Both the position numbers and the translations under genes were made by a program. DNA of 48,988 nucleotides, taken from the NCBI GenBank assembly GCA_022766385.1, contig JALEPJ010000019.1, positions 1 to 48,988 of the forward strand, in the 5' to 3' direction. Origin of the DNA: Rikenellaceae bacterium (GTDB lineage Bacteria > Bacteroidota > Bacteroidia > Bacteroidales > UBA932). Under the pieces are notes generated by a model. That model saw only the letters and a list, made by a program, of their open reading frames with translations, was not told where the DNA came from and searched no databases. Of this stretch, positions 16,367-24,849 are shown piece by piece. Numbering within the stretch: position 1 is the first letter of the stretch; each line of letters begins with the position of its first letter.

Positions 16367-17527
16367 ATGAAAAAAAAAATCGGCCTGCTTCCAAAGATAC
16401 TGATTGCCATTGCTCTCGGTATCCTGTGTTCACTCTTCTTCCCTGTATGGGCGGTCAGAGGCTTTTTGACTTTCAACTCGGTGTTCAGCAATTTCTTAGG
16501 GATGTTCATCCCTCTGCTGATAATTGGACTAGTGGCTCCCGGTATAGGAGATTTAGGCAAAGGGGCAGGTAAACTGCTGCTAGTAACAGCTGCAATCGCT
16601 TATCTTTCCACCATACTTTCAGGTTTCTTCTCATACTTCACCTGTCGATTTACTTTCCTCGCTTTGCTGGGTGACTCAGTCAAGGCTCTTGGTGACATTG
16701 ATATGAGCAATTCCATCGCGCCGTATTTCAATATCGAAATGCCTGCCTTCATTTCCGTTACCAATGCCCTGGTGCTTGCCTTTACTATCGGTCTTGGTCT
16801 TACTGTATTGAAGGGCAATGCGTTAAGGGATCTTATGATTGACTTTAAGGATTTGGTGATGCTCGTTATCTCCAAGATGATTATTCCTCTTCTGCCCCTG
16901 TATATCTTCGGAATCTTTCTGCAGATGGGGGCTGAAGGCCACGTGGGCGCAGTCCTCGGAATGTTTATCAAAATTATACTGATAATCTTCCTGATGCACG
17001 TTACTGTTCTCCTCCTGCAGTTCCTCATTGCAGGAGCTGTATCCGGCAAGAATCCATTCAAGTCTCTTGTGACTATGCTTCCGGCCTATGTAACAGCCCT
17101 GGGTACTCAATCATCAGCCGCTACCATACCTGTCACCCTCGCCCAGGCAAAGAAACTTGGAGTTCGTGACAATATAGCGGACTTCACAGTTCCGCTTTGT
17201 GCGACCATACATATGTCCTGCAGCATTTTGAAAATCGTAGCCTGTGCCTATGCAGTTTCCCTGAGTGTGGGCCTGCCTCTCGACTTTCAGACCTATGCCG
17301 GTTTTATTCTGATGCTAGGTATCACTATGATAGCAGCGCCAGGAGTCCCTGGCGGTGCTATCATGGCTGCACTGGGGCTCCTGGCGTCTATGTTGGGCAT
17401 CGATGGTAACCTTCAAGGGCTTATCCTTGCTCTCTATATTGCTATGGACAGTTTCGGAACAGCTGGCAATGTTACCGGCGACGGTGCCATTTCCTTGATT
17501 ATCGATAAGATAGCTAAGCGGAAATAA
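16367..17527 (+). CDS. Dicarboxylate/amino acid:cation symporter (DAACS family)
   Basis: 386 aa from the ATG at 16367; an upstream in-frame ATG at 16322 lies inside the GSCFA gene and would give a non-hydrophobic extension. About eight TM segments and two hairpin loops. The serine-rich hairpin G-T-Q-S-S-A-A-T-I-P is at about 247-256, and the C-terminal binding part has A-A-P-G-V-P-G-G-A and a terminal M-D-S-F-G-T-A-G-N-V-T-G-D-G, both diagnostic for GltP/DctA/SstT-type transporters. It should import glutamate, serine, or a C4-dicarboxylate with Na+ or H+; the choice cannot be made here. The A9 run after the ATG is a possible slippage site. Confidence 0.92.
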   Translation: MKKKIGLLPKILIAIALGILCSLFFPVWAVRGFLTFNSVFSNFLGMFIPLLIIGLVAPGIGDLGKGAGKLLLVTAAIAYLSTILSGFFSYFTCRFTFLALLGDSVKALGDIDMSNSIAPYFNIEMPAFISVTNALVLAFTIGLGLTVLKGNALRDLMIDFKDLVMLVISKMIIPLLPLYIFGIFLQMGAEGHVGAVLGMFIKIILIIFLMHVTVLLLQFLIAGAVSGKNPFKSLVTMLPAYVTALGTQSSAATIPVTLAQAKKLGVRDNIADFTVPLCATIHMSCSILKIVACAYAVSLSVGLPLDFQTYAGFILMLGITMIAAPGVPGGAIMAALGLLASMLGIDGNLQGLILALYIAMDSFGTAGNVTGDGAISLIIDKIAKRK

Positions 17528-17534
17528 AGCAGTA

Positions 17535-19076
17535 TTACTTAGCGTAAGCTACTGAACGTGTCTCCCTGATAACGGTAATCTTTACCTGTCCAGGGTAGGT
17601 CATCTCGTCTTGAATCTTCTGGGCAATATCTGTAGAAAGCCTTGCAGCCTGCTCATCGCTGACTTCCTCAGCGCCTACAATCACTCTCAGTTCACGTCCA
17701 GCCTGGATTGCATAAGACTTGGTGACTCCCGGATAGGAAGCAGCGAGATCTTCCATACCCTTGAGCCTCTTGATATATGACTCGATTACCTCTCGGCGCG
17801 CACCTGGACGTGCTCCTGAAATGGCATCGCCGACAAGCACGAGAGGAGCATAGATGGAAGTCATCTCCATCTCCTCATGGTGGGACCCAATGGCATTGCA
17901 AATCTCAGGTTTCTCCTTGTACTGTTCGGCTATCTTGGCACCGAGTATAGCGTGAGGCAGTTCAGGGTCAAGCTCGGAAACCTTGCCAATATCGTGAAGA
18001 AGACCTGCCCTCTTGGCGAGCTTAGGATTGAGGCCAAGTTCTGAAGCCATTATTGCACAGATGTTTGCCACTTCCCTTGAATGCTGGAGAAGGTTCTGCC
18101 CGTATGATGAACGGTATTTCATTCGTCCGATAAGCCTAACGAGTTCCATACTCATACCATGGATACCCAGGTCAATGCAAGTCCTCTTTCCAATTTCAAG
18201 TATCTCGTCCTCAAGCTGCTTGGAAACTTTTGCAACCACTTCTTCGATGCGGGCTGGGTGGATGCGTCCGTCGATAACAAGCTGGTGCAGAGCCAGTCTG
18301 GCAACCTCTCTGCGTACAGGGTCGAATGCTGAAAGGATAATGGCATCAGGTGTATCATCTACAACAATTTCGACACCGGTAGCTGCCTCCAGGGCACGGA
18401 TATTGCGTCCCTCGCGTCCAATGATGCGTCCCTTGATTTCGTCATTTTCGATAGGGAAGGTGGTGACAGCATTCTCAATGGCCGTTTCTGTGGCAGTGCG
18501 CTGTATGGTGTTGATTACTATTCTTTTGGCCTCTTTGGCTGCATTCAGACGAGCCTCATCCATAGTGTCGTTGATATAGGCCTGAGCCTGGGTACGTGCC
18601 TCTGCCTTCATATTCTCCATCAGGATGTTCTTGGCCTCGGCCGCACTCATACCGGCAATGGCTTCAAGCTGCTTGTTGGCCTGATTGATGAGCTTGTCAT
18701 ACTCTTCAATCTTCTTCTCCGCATTCTCTTTCTGCGCATGCAGGCTCTGTTTCAGAGATTCGTTCTCCCTGATTCTCCTGTTGAGGTCATCTGTCTTCTG
18801 AACGAGGGAGTTCTCTTTTTGCTTCAATCTGTTCTCCGCGTCACGGATTTCAGCCTTCTTCTCATTCACGTGCTGTTCGTGCTCGCTCTTAAGTTGAAGA
18901 TACTTTTCCTTCGCTTGGAATATTTTCTCTTTTTTGATGTTTTCTGCCTCCACTTCAGCCTGGGCGAGGATTTCCTCCTTCTTTCCGTTCAGGCTCCTTT
19001 TGTGAAGGAATATGTAGATAACCAGAGCAAGGGCTGCTCCGACTATTACTCCCAGTATTAGGAATAAAATGCTCAT
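17535..19076 (-). CDS. rny: Ribonuclease Y
   Basis: 513 aa, standard length. Membrane-anchored endoribonuclease that starts mRNA decay. Residues 4-24 are the TM anchor, and about 30-195 form a long charged coiled coil. A KH domain follows ([13 protein letters not shown], about 214-226), then an HD domain with H-S-R-E-V-A and L-L-H-D-I-G-K (about 357-363). It is the last gene of a minus-strand group with zapA; the 6S RNA candidate and a strong hairpin lie between zapA and rny. Confidence 0.96.
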   Translation of the reverse strand: MSILFLILGVIVGAALALVIYIFLHKRSLNGKKEEILAQAEVEAENIKKEKIFQAKEKYLQLKSEHEQHVNEKKAEIRDAENRLKQKENSLVQKTDDLNRRIRENESLKQSLHAQKENAEKKIEEYDKLINQANKQLEAIAGMSAAEAKNILMENMKAEARTQAQAYINDTMDEARLNAAKEAKRIVINTIQRTATETAIENAVTTFPIENDEIKGRIIGREGRNIRALEAATGVEIVVDDTPDAIILSAFDPVRREVARLALHQLVIDGRIHPARIEEVVAKVSKQLEDEILEIGKRTCIDLGIHGMSMELVRLIGRMKYRSSYGQNLLQHSREVANICAIMASELGLNPKLAKRAGLLHDIGKVSELDPELPHAILGAKIAEQYKEKPEICNAIGSHHEEMEMTSIYAPLVLVGDAISGARPGARREVIESYIKRLKGMEDLAASYPGVTKSYAIQAGRELRVIVGAEEVSDEQAARLSTDIAQKIQDEMTYPGQVKITVIRETRSVAYAK

Positions 19077-19141
19077 AAGTTAATATATTGTGTTAATAAT
19101 TAATTCTTTATGTCTTTCGCGGCAATGCTTTGAAACAACAA

Positions 19142-19172
19142 GCCGGCAAGGCTTACAGGAAGCTTTGCCGGT
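19142..19172 (-). terminator. Strong hairpin between the 6S RNA candidate and rny
   Basis: A 12-bp stem (19143-19154 with 19160-19171, one G-U pair) with a 5-nt loop. On the minus strand it is followed by CTTGTTGTTTC, which has several T's but no long run. It could be a second terminator behind the 6S RNA candidate, or a leader structure that protects or controls the rny mRNA. Confidence 0.5.
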
Positions 19173-19186
19173 TTGGTAGAGTGTTT

Positions 19187-19366
19187 GAAAAAGCCGTCAG
19201 TCGTTTGACCGAAAAGTCTTATGAATAAGATTTGGGCTCCGTAACGTTTCTGGCTTCCATTGTCCTGCAAGCGCAGAATCCCCAAAGGTTAAAGGCCTGC
19301 CATCTTCGCACGAGTCAACCCGGTTCTGATGAACGTGTTGTTTTCAGCAAGAAGGACTGGCGGCTG
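19187..19366 (-). ncRNA. ssrS: 6S RNA candidate
   Basis: A gene-free stretch of 295 nt between zapA and rny holds a likely RNA of about 178 nt on the minus strand. Its ends pair: 19364-19355 with 19202-19193 gives 9 of 10 pairs, and the 3' arm runs into T5 (19192-19188), so the closing stem doubles as a terminator. Size, long closing stem and a mostly open middle fit 6S RNA, which binds the housekeeping RNA polymerase. A place beside zapA is also the enterobacterial location of ssrS. As far as I recall, a Bacteroidales RNA motif of this kind has been proposed to be 6S RNA. I cannot check a covariance model. Confidence 0.6.
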
Positions 19367-19371
19367 TTATG

Positions 19372-19656
19372 TTATTCATTGTTCTTCAGATAGCTGTTCG
19401 TCTGGTCAAGCATCCTTTTGGCCTCTTCGTTGACTGATTTCAGCTTCCTGTAATAGGATAGCTTGCTTACGGTCACCGTCAAAGAGATCAGCGCCAGCTT
19501 GTCGGCGAGTGTCTTCTCCGGATATTTTGAATCGTAGTCCATCAGTTTTTCATTGATGGTCTCAGCAGCAATTCTCATCAACTGCTCCATTTCCGGACTT
19601 GTGACCTTGAGTGCATAGTCCTTGCCTGCAATCTTTATGGTAATATTTTGTTCCAT
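19372..19656 (-). CDS. zapA: Cell division protein ZapA
   Basis: 94 aa from the ATG at 19656; an ATG at 19668 is possible but would overlap the upstream gene. N-terminal strand-rich part I-T-I-K-I-A-G-K-D-Y-A-L-K-V, then the conserved E-M-E-Q-L-M-R-I-A-A-E-T-I-N-E-K-L and a long helix to the end, the ZapA fold. ZapA bundles FtsZ filaments at the division ring. It begins one base after the stop of the coiled-coil gene, so the two are coupled. Confidence 0.9.
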   Translation of the reverse strand: MEQNITIKIAGKDYALKVTSPEMEQLMRIAAETINEKLMDYDSKYPEKTLADKLALISLTVTVSKLSYYRKLKSVNEEAKRMLDQTNSYLKNNE

Positions 19657-19657
19657 A

Positions 19658-19930
19658 CTATCTCTCAAGCAATGAAATACACTTGTTTATCTCTTTGATC
19701 AATTTGTCAACCCTTGCTTTGGCCGCTTCCGGTTCTCCGGAAACGCTAAGGAAAGCTGCTGCCAGTTTGAGATCATCTATCTCTTTCTCCAACTCGGTAT
19801 TGTGCTTCCTCAAGGTCTCGTTGGCTGTTCGGGTGGAATCGAGTTCAATTGAGAGCTGCTTTACCATCTCCCTCTCCCTCTCGTACAGAGCAATCATTCG
19901 TTCAAAATTCTTCTGTATATCCTCAAGCAT
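19658..19930 (-). CDS. Small coiled-coil protein, possible ZapB-like partner of ZapA
   Basis: 90 aa. Residues 1-60 are an unbroken heptad-like helix rich in Glu, Leu and Lys (R-E-R-E-M-V-K-Q-L-S-I-E-L-D, then R-K-H-N-T-E-L-E-K-E-I-D-D-L), followed by a short helical tail. No enzyme motif, signal or TM. Placement directly upstream of zapA with a one-base gap suggests a division-ring role like that of ZapB, but homology to ZapB cannot be claimed from such low-complexity sequence. Confidence 0.75.
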   Translation of the reverse strand: MLEDIQKNFERMIALYEREREMVKQLSIELDSTRTANETLRKHNTELEKEIDDLKLAAAFLSVSGEPEAAKARVDKLIKEINKCISLLER

Positions 19931-20030
19931 CGCCTAATAGACCTTATTGTGCAAAAATATAAAAAAAGAAATAATAATAAAATTCTATTGCGGCAATTTT
20001 TTACCTTTTTGCAATGGGGCAGTGAGTTAT

Positions 20031-20864
20031 CTACATTGACGCAATTATTCCGCTGATGAGACCGCTCATCTTTTCTGCGGCGGAGTCTGCGGCCTTGACA
20101 ACATCTTCTGCGTCATTGAGAACCTTCGATACTGTATCTGTGTTGGAGATATTGGTAATCACGGAAATCCCGAAAACCCTTATGCCGCAGTGACGCGCAA
20201 CTATTACCTCGGGAGTGGTGGACATACCGAGGGCATCAGCGCCTATTGCTCTATAGAATCTTACTTCGGCGGGGGTCTCATAGGTAGGACCGCTTGAACT
20301 GAGATAGACTCCCTTCTGCAGACTGAAGCCCATTTCCGTTGCTACACTTTCAGCCTTGGCAATGAGAATGGGGTCGTATACAGCGGTCATATCAGGAAAA
20401 CGCGGGCCGAATTCGTCGAGATTCTGACCGATAAGCGGATTCGTGTGAAGATTGATGTGATCCTTGATGATCATCAGGTCGCCGATTCTGAAGTCGGGAT
20501 TGCAGCCTCCTGCCGCATTTGAGACGAATAGCGCTTCAATGCCGAGAAGTTTCAATACCCGTATTGGCAGGGTGACCAATTGCATCGGGTATCCCTCGTA
20601 AGGATGAAAGCGCCCCTGCATTGCAATGATGAATTTTCCTGCGAAGTCACCGGCAATGAAATTTCCTTTGTGACCTATTGCGGTGGATACAGGAAAACCG
20701 GGGATTTCCTTGTACGGGATAATGCTTGGGTTTTCAATCCTTTCAGCTATCTTGCCCAGTCCGCTGCCCAGAATAACTGCTGCCACAGGCTGTCTGCCGT
20801 TGATTTTTTCCTTAATGTATGAGGCTGCGCCGTGAATTATTTCCAAGTATTCTTTTGGTTCCAT
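20031..20864 (-). CDS. punA: Purine nucleoside phosphorylase
   Basis: 277 aa. Trimeric PNP type (NP-I family) that splits guanosine and inosine with phosphate for purine salvage. Motifs: I-L-G-S-G-L-G-K (phosphate-binding Ser, about 30-37), Q-G-R-F-H-P-Y-E-G-Y, V-S-N-A-A-G-G (about 114-120), G-P-x-Y-E-T-P-A-E-V (about 191-200), and M-S-T-T-P-E-V. All expected active-site parts (His in R-F-H, Glu in Y-E-T, Asn in I-T-N) are present. It is 206 nt downstream of the PUR-domain gene with a terminator between, so it likely has its own promoter. Confidence 0.94.
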   Translation of the reverse strand: MEPKEYLEIIHGAASYIKEKINGRQPVAAVILGSGLGKIAERIENPSIIPYKEIPGFPVSTAIGHKGNFIAGDFAGKFIIAMQGRFHPYEGYPMQLVTLPIRVLKLLGIEALFVSNAAGGCNPDFRIGDLMIIKDHINLHTNPLIGQNLDEFGPRFPDMTAVYDPILIAKAESVATEMGFSLQKGVYLSSSGPTYETPAEVRFYRAIGADALGMSTTPEVIVARHCGIRVFGISVITNISNTDTVSKVLNDAEDVVKAADSAAEKMSGLISGIIASM

Positions 20865-20931
20865 ATCAGTTTGGTTATCAGTGTGTTAAATAATATCTTG
20901 ACAAATACTCTCCAGCTCCTTTCAGCGTTGA

Positions 20932-21011
20932 CAATGCAAAAATCCCGCCGAGCGGCATCGCTCTCGTGTCATTCCTTCAGGCTTTCTGGACGAGGGCGGA
21001 GCTTTTCATTG
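20932..21011. other. Long imperfect inverted repeat between two minus-strand genes
   Basis: The 206-nt gap upstream of punA holds an 80-nt imperfect hairpin: CAATG (20932) pairs with CATTG (21007), AAAA with TTTT, CCGCC with GGCGG, and TCTCGT with ACGAGG near the top. It lies past the terminator of the PUR gene. It could be a leader structure of punA or a separate RNA. I compared it with SRP RNA and found no GGAA-tetraloop core, so no identity is given. Confidence 0.35.
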
Positions 21012-21029
21012 CCTCAATCATTCGTTTAC

Positions 21030-21059
21030 AAAAAAGGCCGGCCCATAAACAGCCGACCT
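21030..21059 (-). terminator. Intrinsic terminator of the PUR-domain gene
   Basis: On the minus strand an 8-bp stem (21059-21052 with 21042-21035, one G-U pair) followed by a run of T's (21035-21030). It lies 11 nt after the stop at 21071. Confidence 0.85.
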
Positions 21060-21070
21060 GAATTGATGTG

Positions 21071-21412
21071 TTAAAAGTCTTCAAAGTTGACTTCATCTGT
21101 CCTCTGGCAGTTCTCTGGAAATTCGCCATTGAAACAATTGGTCTTGATGTAGTCTATCACCTCTGCAAGGCCTTCGGTGAATTTTTTGAAATCCTCTTTG
21201 TAGAGGAAAATCTTATGTTTGTCGAAGGTGTAACTTCCATCTCTTTCCTGCTTGCGCTTGCTTTCGGTGATAGTAAGGTAGAAGTCGCTGTTGTCCTTCG
21301 TTGATTTTACATCAAAGAAATAAGTGCGTTTGCCTGCTCTTATAGGTTTGGAATATACGTCATCCGCTCCTCGCTCCTGGCCGTTGAAACGGTCGAAATC
21401 ATCTCTGTGCAT
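21071..21412 (-). CDS. DUF3276 / PUR-domain nucleic acid-binding protein
   Basis: 113 aa. The core V-Y-S-K-P-I-R-A-G-K-R-T-Y-F-F-D-V-K followed by D-F-Y-L-T-I-T-E-S-K-R and H-K-I-F-L-Y-K-E-D-F is the DUF3276 pattern, the bacterial form of the PUR repeat known from Borrelia BpuR. Such proteins bind single-stranded DNA or RNA. The short acidic tail (E-V-N-F-E-D-F) is common in the family. It diverges from nusB; a minus-strand TATTTTTG (21446-21439) is a good -7 box, 27 nt before the start. Confidence 0.85.
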   Translation of the reverse strand: MHRDDFDRFNGQERGADDVYSKPIRAGKRTYFFDVKSTKDNSDFYLTITESKRKQERDGSYTFDKHKIFLYKEDFKKFTEGLAEVIDYIKTNCFNGEFPENCQRTDEVNFEDF

Positions 21413-21469
21413 AACGTCTGTTTTTATTCAATTATTCGCAAAAATAAAGTTTTTTCCCGATTCTCGTGT

Positions 21470-21477
21470 TATATTTG
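21470..21477 (+). promoter_or_regulatory. -7 box of the nusB operon promoter
   Basis: TATATTTG, a perfect TAnnTTTG match, 22 nt before the nusB ATG. The -33 region is a T-run rather than a clean TTTG. Confidence 0.55.
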
Positions 21478-21499
21478 CAGAAATATTTTTTGAAACACG

Positions 21500-22459
21500 A
21501 TGCTGAATAGACGAATACTCAGAATAAAGGCATTCAAGGCACTTTACAGCTATGCTGAAAACCCTTCACTGACTCTATCCGAAGTGGAAGCCAGCTTGGA
21601 AATGTCTTGTGAAGCCACCAGGTCCCTTTATCTTTTCATGCTCGCTGTCGTCAATGCTTTGACCGATGAGGCGAAAAACAGGATTGAGGCTGCCCAAAAG
21701 AAGTTCAATCCGACAGAAGAGGAGAGGAATCCGAATCTCAAGTTCGTAGAAAATGCCATTGCTTCCACTTTGGCTTCAGACCCGGACTTCAAAAAGATAA
21801 TATCCAAGACCAAATTGAGTTGGGACCAGTATGATGCCTTCCTCAGGAAACTATATGAAAGTGTAAGGAGCAAGGACTACTTTAAAGACTATATGGCTTC
21901 ACCCCAGAGGTCTATCAAGGATGATGCAGCTCTTTTTGTCAGGATTTTTGAAGAGGAATTTGAAGATAACGCGGACTTGGAGTCTATCCTTGAGGATATG
22001 TCCATACTGTGGATAGATGACCTTGCATATGCCTTGACTTATTGTTGCAAGACTGTTCAGGATTTGGCGCAGGGCAAGACCTGGTCTCTTCCTCCTCTGT
22101 ACCTTAGCGATATGTCCAGGACCTCCGGTCTTGATAGTGACAAGGCCTTTGTCACCAAGCTCGTCAGAGCGGCTTATCTCGGCTATGACAAGTATTATGA
22201 GAAAATTTCCGCAGCCGTTCCCAAATGGGACAAGGGCAGACTGTTCGTGGTCGATATAGTACTTATAGCCTGCGGACTTGCAGAGGCACAAAGCTTTCCT
22301 GAGATTCCTGTGAAAGTGTCAATAAACGAGTACGTTGATATCTCCAAATACTATAGCACTCCTAACAGCCGTTCCTTTGTCAACGGCCTGCTTGACAAAA
22401 TCATCAAGGATATGATGGCTCAGGGAGAGATAGAAAAATCCGGAAAAGGATTGATGTGA
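21500..22459 (+). CDS. nusB: Transcription antitermination protein NusB, long Bacteroidota form
   Basis: 319 aa, about twice the length of E. coli NusB. NusB works with NusE/S10 on rRNA boxA. The extreme N-terminus R-R-I-L-R-I-K-A-F-K-A-L-Y-S-Y is NusB-like, then a helical insert of unknown role runs over about 25-200. The classic C-terminal part has F-V-V-D-I-V-L-I-A-C-G, P-V-K-V-S-I-N-E-Y-V-D-I-S-K-Y-Y and F-V-N-G-L-L-D-K-I. Long NusBs are normal in this phylum. It leads an operon with yajC, ybbR and coaE. Confidence 0.92.
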   Translation: MLNRRILRIKAFKALYSYAENPSLTLSEVEASLEMSCEATRSLYLFMLAVVNALTDEAKNRIEAAQKKFNPTEEERNPNLKFVENAIASTLASDPDFKKIISKTKLSWDQYDAFLRKLYESVRSKDYFKDYMASPQRSIKDDAALFVRIFEEEFEDNADLESILEDMSILWIDDLAYALTYCCKTVQDLAQGKTWSLPPLYLSDMSRTSGLDSDKAFVTKLVRAAYLGYDKYYEKISAAVPKWDKGRLFVVDIVLIACGLAEAQSFPEIPVKVSINEYVDISKYYSTPNSRSFVNGLLDKIIKDMMAQGEIEKSGKGLM

Positions 22460-22501
22460 TTTCGGTAAAGGATATTTTGACAAACAATTAATTGAATAAT
22501 T

Positions 22502-22816
22502 ATGAACATTCTTACTTTTATCCTTCAGAGCGCAGCTCCTCAGGCGGGTGCCTCTTCACTCAGTTTCTGGGTGATGATGATTCTTCTTTTTGTTGTAATG
22601 TGGCTCTTTATGATACGTCCGCAGAGAAAGCAGCAGAAGGAACTTGAGGCATTCCGCACTTCGCTCAAGAAGGGTGACAAGGTTATTACAGCCGGTGGCA
22701 TATACGGAACAGTCGATGAGGTAAGTGACAAGACCGTGCTTCTCAAGGTTGACGGTGATGTCAAGCTCAGAGTTGATAAGAACTCCATTGTCAGGGATTC
22801 TTCATCACTCCAGTAG
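22502..22816 (+). CDS. yajC: Preprotein translocase subunit YajC
   Basis: 104 aa. One TM segment at about 18-38 (F-W-V-M-M-I-L-L-F-V-V-M-W-L-F), then the family mark M-I-R-P-Q-R-K-Q-Q-K-E and a small basic-acidic domain with G-D-K-V-I-T-A-G-G-I-Y-G-T-V. YajC joins SecDF-YidC at the Sec translocon. It is 42 nt after nusB and 15 nt before ybbR. Confidence 0.95.
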   Translation: MNILTFILQSAAPQAGASSLSFWVMMILLFVVMWLFMIRPQRKQQKELEAFRTSLKKGDKVITAGGIYGTVDEVSDKTVLLKVDGDVKLRVDKNSIVRDSSSLQ

Positions 22817-22831
22817 CATTTGCTCGATGCG

Positions 22832-23797
22832 ATGAGAAGGGGCCTGATCAAAGATCTGCTCAATAGAATTGACGGGAGGGACGTAGCAGTTTTTCTGCTG
22901 TCTCTCCTGTTGGCATTTGCAATATGGTTGACCCATAATCTATCGCTTCAGTACTCTTCTCTTATAAGTGTTCCGGTTATTGCTGAAAGCAATCTGGAAG
23001 GCCGCTCCGCTGAATCAAGCAACACTTCTTCCATTGTGGCACGCTGCAGAACTACGGGCTACAATCTCCTTAAGAAGAATATGCAGGCCAATCATAGGCC
23101 GGTGCATGTTTTTTTCTCGCCTGATGACCTGCACCTTGAGGAGGATGATTTTTTTAGTCTCTCCAGCAATGTACTTGGAGGTTATGTCAGCGAACTCTTT
23201 GGCGATGATGTACAACTTGAGTCCTTTATCTCCTCCATAGTTCAGTTCCGTTTCCCGCCTGAGAATCATAAACGTGTTCCTGTTCAGCCTATCAGTGTAG
23301 TGACGTTCAAACCTCAGTATACCGCTTCGGAGCCTTTGACCGTTGCACCTGATTCTGTGACCGTTTACGGTGAGCCTGTCCAACTGGACCGTATTGACCG
23401 CGTGCTCACAAACACCATTTCTCTTCAAAACCTGTCCTCAAGCACCCACGGAGTCGTAAAGCTTGAGACTCCAGTAGGAGTGCGCATCTCCGATAAGGAT
23501 GTCAGCTATTCTCTTGAGGTGACCAGGTATGTGGAAGTCAAGGCTTCAGTGAATGTGTCAGTGAGCAATGTTCCTTCAGGAAAGGAACTGCTGGTCTATC
23601 CGTCTGTAGTGGATGTGGTGTTCAAATGCGTCTTTCCATTGGGCTTCGATCCTTCGGAGGGAGTCCGTTTCTATGTTGACTATCACGATTTTATCAACTC
23701 CATTAACGGACGCTGTGTGCCAAAGGTGAAAGGACTATCTTCTTCTGTAATCAGTTATTCTATTGAACCTCAAGTGGTTGAGTGTATCGAGAAATGA
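22832..23797 (+). CDS. YbbR-like domain protein
   Basis: 321 aa from the ATG at 22832; an in-frame TTG at 22820 is less likely. A TM helix at about 18-36 (V-A-V-F-L-L-S-L-L-L-A-F-A-I-W-L) is followed by an extracytoplasmic region made of YbbR-type strands (P-V-Q-P-I-S-V-V-T-F-K-P-Q-Y, V-A-P-D-S-V-T-V-Y-G-E-P). YbbR/CdaR proteins regulate c-di-AMP synthase CdaA in Firmicutes; no cdaA is in this window, so that role is not claimed. The stop overlaps the coaE start by four bases. Confidence 0.85.
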   Translation: MRRGLIKDLLNRIDGRDVAVFLLSLLLAFAIWLTHNLSLQYSSLISVPVIAESNLEGRSAESSNTSSIVARCRTTGYNLLKKNMQANHRPVHVFFSPDDLHLEEDDFFSLSSNVLGGYVSELFGDDVQLESFISSIVQFRFPPENHKRVPVQPISVVTFKPQYTASEPLTVAPDSVTVYGEPVQLDRIDRVLTNTISLQNLSSSTHGVVKLETPVGVRISDKDVSYSLEVTRYVEVKASVNVSVSNVPSGKELLVYPSVVDVVFKCVFPLGFDPSEGVRFYVDYHDFINSINGRCVPKVKGLSSSVISYSIEPQVVECIEK

Positions 23798-24387
23798 TTG
23801 TGCTTTTGGTGACTGGAGGTATTGGCAGCGGCAAGTCGGCTGTTTGCGCCTATCTTGAATCTAAGGGTTATCCCGTATATTACTCCGATGACAGGGCAAA
23901 GGCTCTTTATGATGAACAGCCAGAGTTATCGCTTAAAGTGGATAAACTGCTTGGAGGTTCTTTGCTGTCTGTTGACGGAAAGCTTGACCTTAGTGCCTTG
24001 GCGGCCAGAGTGTTCGCTGATGCTGGCAGGCTGAAACTGCTTGAATCACTGATACATCCTGCCGTGCTGGATGACTTCCTCAGCTGGCTTTCTGTCCAAG
24101 ATTCTCCTCTTGCTGTGATGGAATCGGCCATTGCCCAGAATCTTCCGGAGTTTATGGCTCATATTGACAAGGTGCTGCTGGTGGATGCTCCTGTGGAGTT
24201 GAGGCTGAAGCGCGCCTGTGCGAGAGATGGTAAAGACATTAAGGCAATCCAGTCCCGTGTGGAAAAGCAGCATTTTGATCCTTCGGCCGCAGATTGTGTG
24301 CTGGTAAATGATGCAGGTTTGCAAGAACTGTGGAGCAGAACGGAACAAGCGCTCAAAAAAATGAGTATATTTGTAAATATGCAATGA
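23794..24387 (+). CDS. coaE: Dephospho-CoA kinase
   Basis: 197 aa from the ATG at 23794, which overlaps the ybbR stop (ATGA). Catalyses the last step of coenzyme A synthesis. P-loop G-G-I-G-S-G-K-S (about 8-15), Y-Y-S-D-D-R-A-K for the substrate, L-I-H-P-A-V and the C-terminal lid R-A-C-A-R-D-G-K are all present. Length is typical. Confidence 0.94.
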   Translation: MIVLLVTGGIGSGKSAVCAYLESKGYPVYYSDDRAKALYDEQPELSLKVDKLLGGSLLSVDGKLDLSALAARVFADAGRLKLLESLIHPAVLDDFLSWLSVQDSPLAVMESAIAQNLPEFMAHIDKVLLVDAPVELRLKRACARDGKDIKAIQSRVEKQHFDPSAADCVLVNDAGLQELWSRTEQALKKMSIFVNMQ

Positions 24388-24405
24388 TTAAATAAACAAA
24401 AGACA

Positions 24406-24849
24406 ATGAAAACAGACCTTACAAGAATTCTTTCGGTTTCTGGCCAGCACGGCCTCTATCTATATATCGCACAGGCTAGAAATGGTGCCATTGCCGAGTG
24501 CCTTTCTGACAAGAAGAGAACAGTCTTCGATATGAGAAGCCGTATCACCACTCTTGCCGATATTGCCATATATACATCTGAAGGCGAGCTGAAGCTTCAG
24601 GAGGTGTTCGAGAAGCTTCACGCCTTTCTTGGGGACAATGATGCTCCAAGCGCCAAGGCATCAGCCAACGAGCTCAAGGCGCTTTTTGCCCAGGCTGTCC
24701 CTGATTATGATGAGGACCGCTTCTATGTATCACATATGAAGAAGGTCGTAGAATGGTACAATGACCTTAAGCACAATGCTTCGCTTGACTTTATGACTCC
24801 TGAGGAAGCTGAAGCTCAAAGAGAGGCGGAAAACTCAGAAGATGCATAG
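24406..24849 (+). CDS. DUF5606 family protein
   Basis: 147 aa. The opening T-D-L-T-R-I-L-S-V-S-G-Q-H-G-L-Y and F-D-M-R-S-R-I-T-T-L-A-D-I-A-I-Y match the DUF5606 pattern I recall, a small cytoplasmic family confined largely to Bacteroidota with no known job. The acidic C-terminus (T-P-E-E-A-E-A-Q-R-E-A-E) is typical. It starts 18 nt after coaE and overlaps the rimO start by 8 bases. Confidence 0.82.
   Translation: MKTDLTRILSVSGQHGLYLYIAQARNGAIAECLSDKKRTVFDMRSRITTLADIAIYTSEGELKLQEVFEKLHAFLGDNDAPSAKASANELKALFAQAVPDYDEDRFYVSHMKKVVEWYNDLKHNASLDFMTPEEAEAQREAENSEDA

Noticed and set aside
19100..19285. 61-codon open frame in the 6S RNA region
   Set aside because: Overlaps the RNA candidate and its hairpins; composition is not protein-like.
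20932..21011. SRP RNA (ffs) as identity of the hairpin
   Set aside because: The GGAA tetraloop and the GTCAGG/AGCAG internal loop of helix 8 are absent on both strands.
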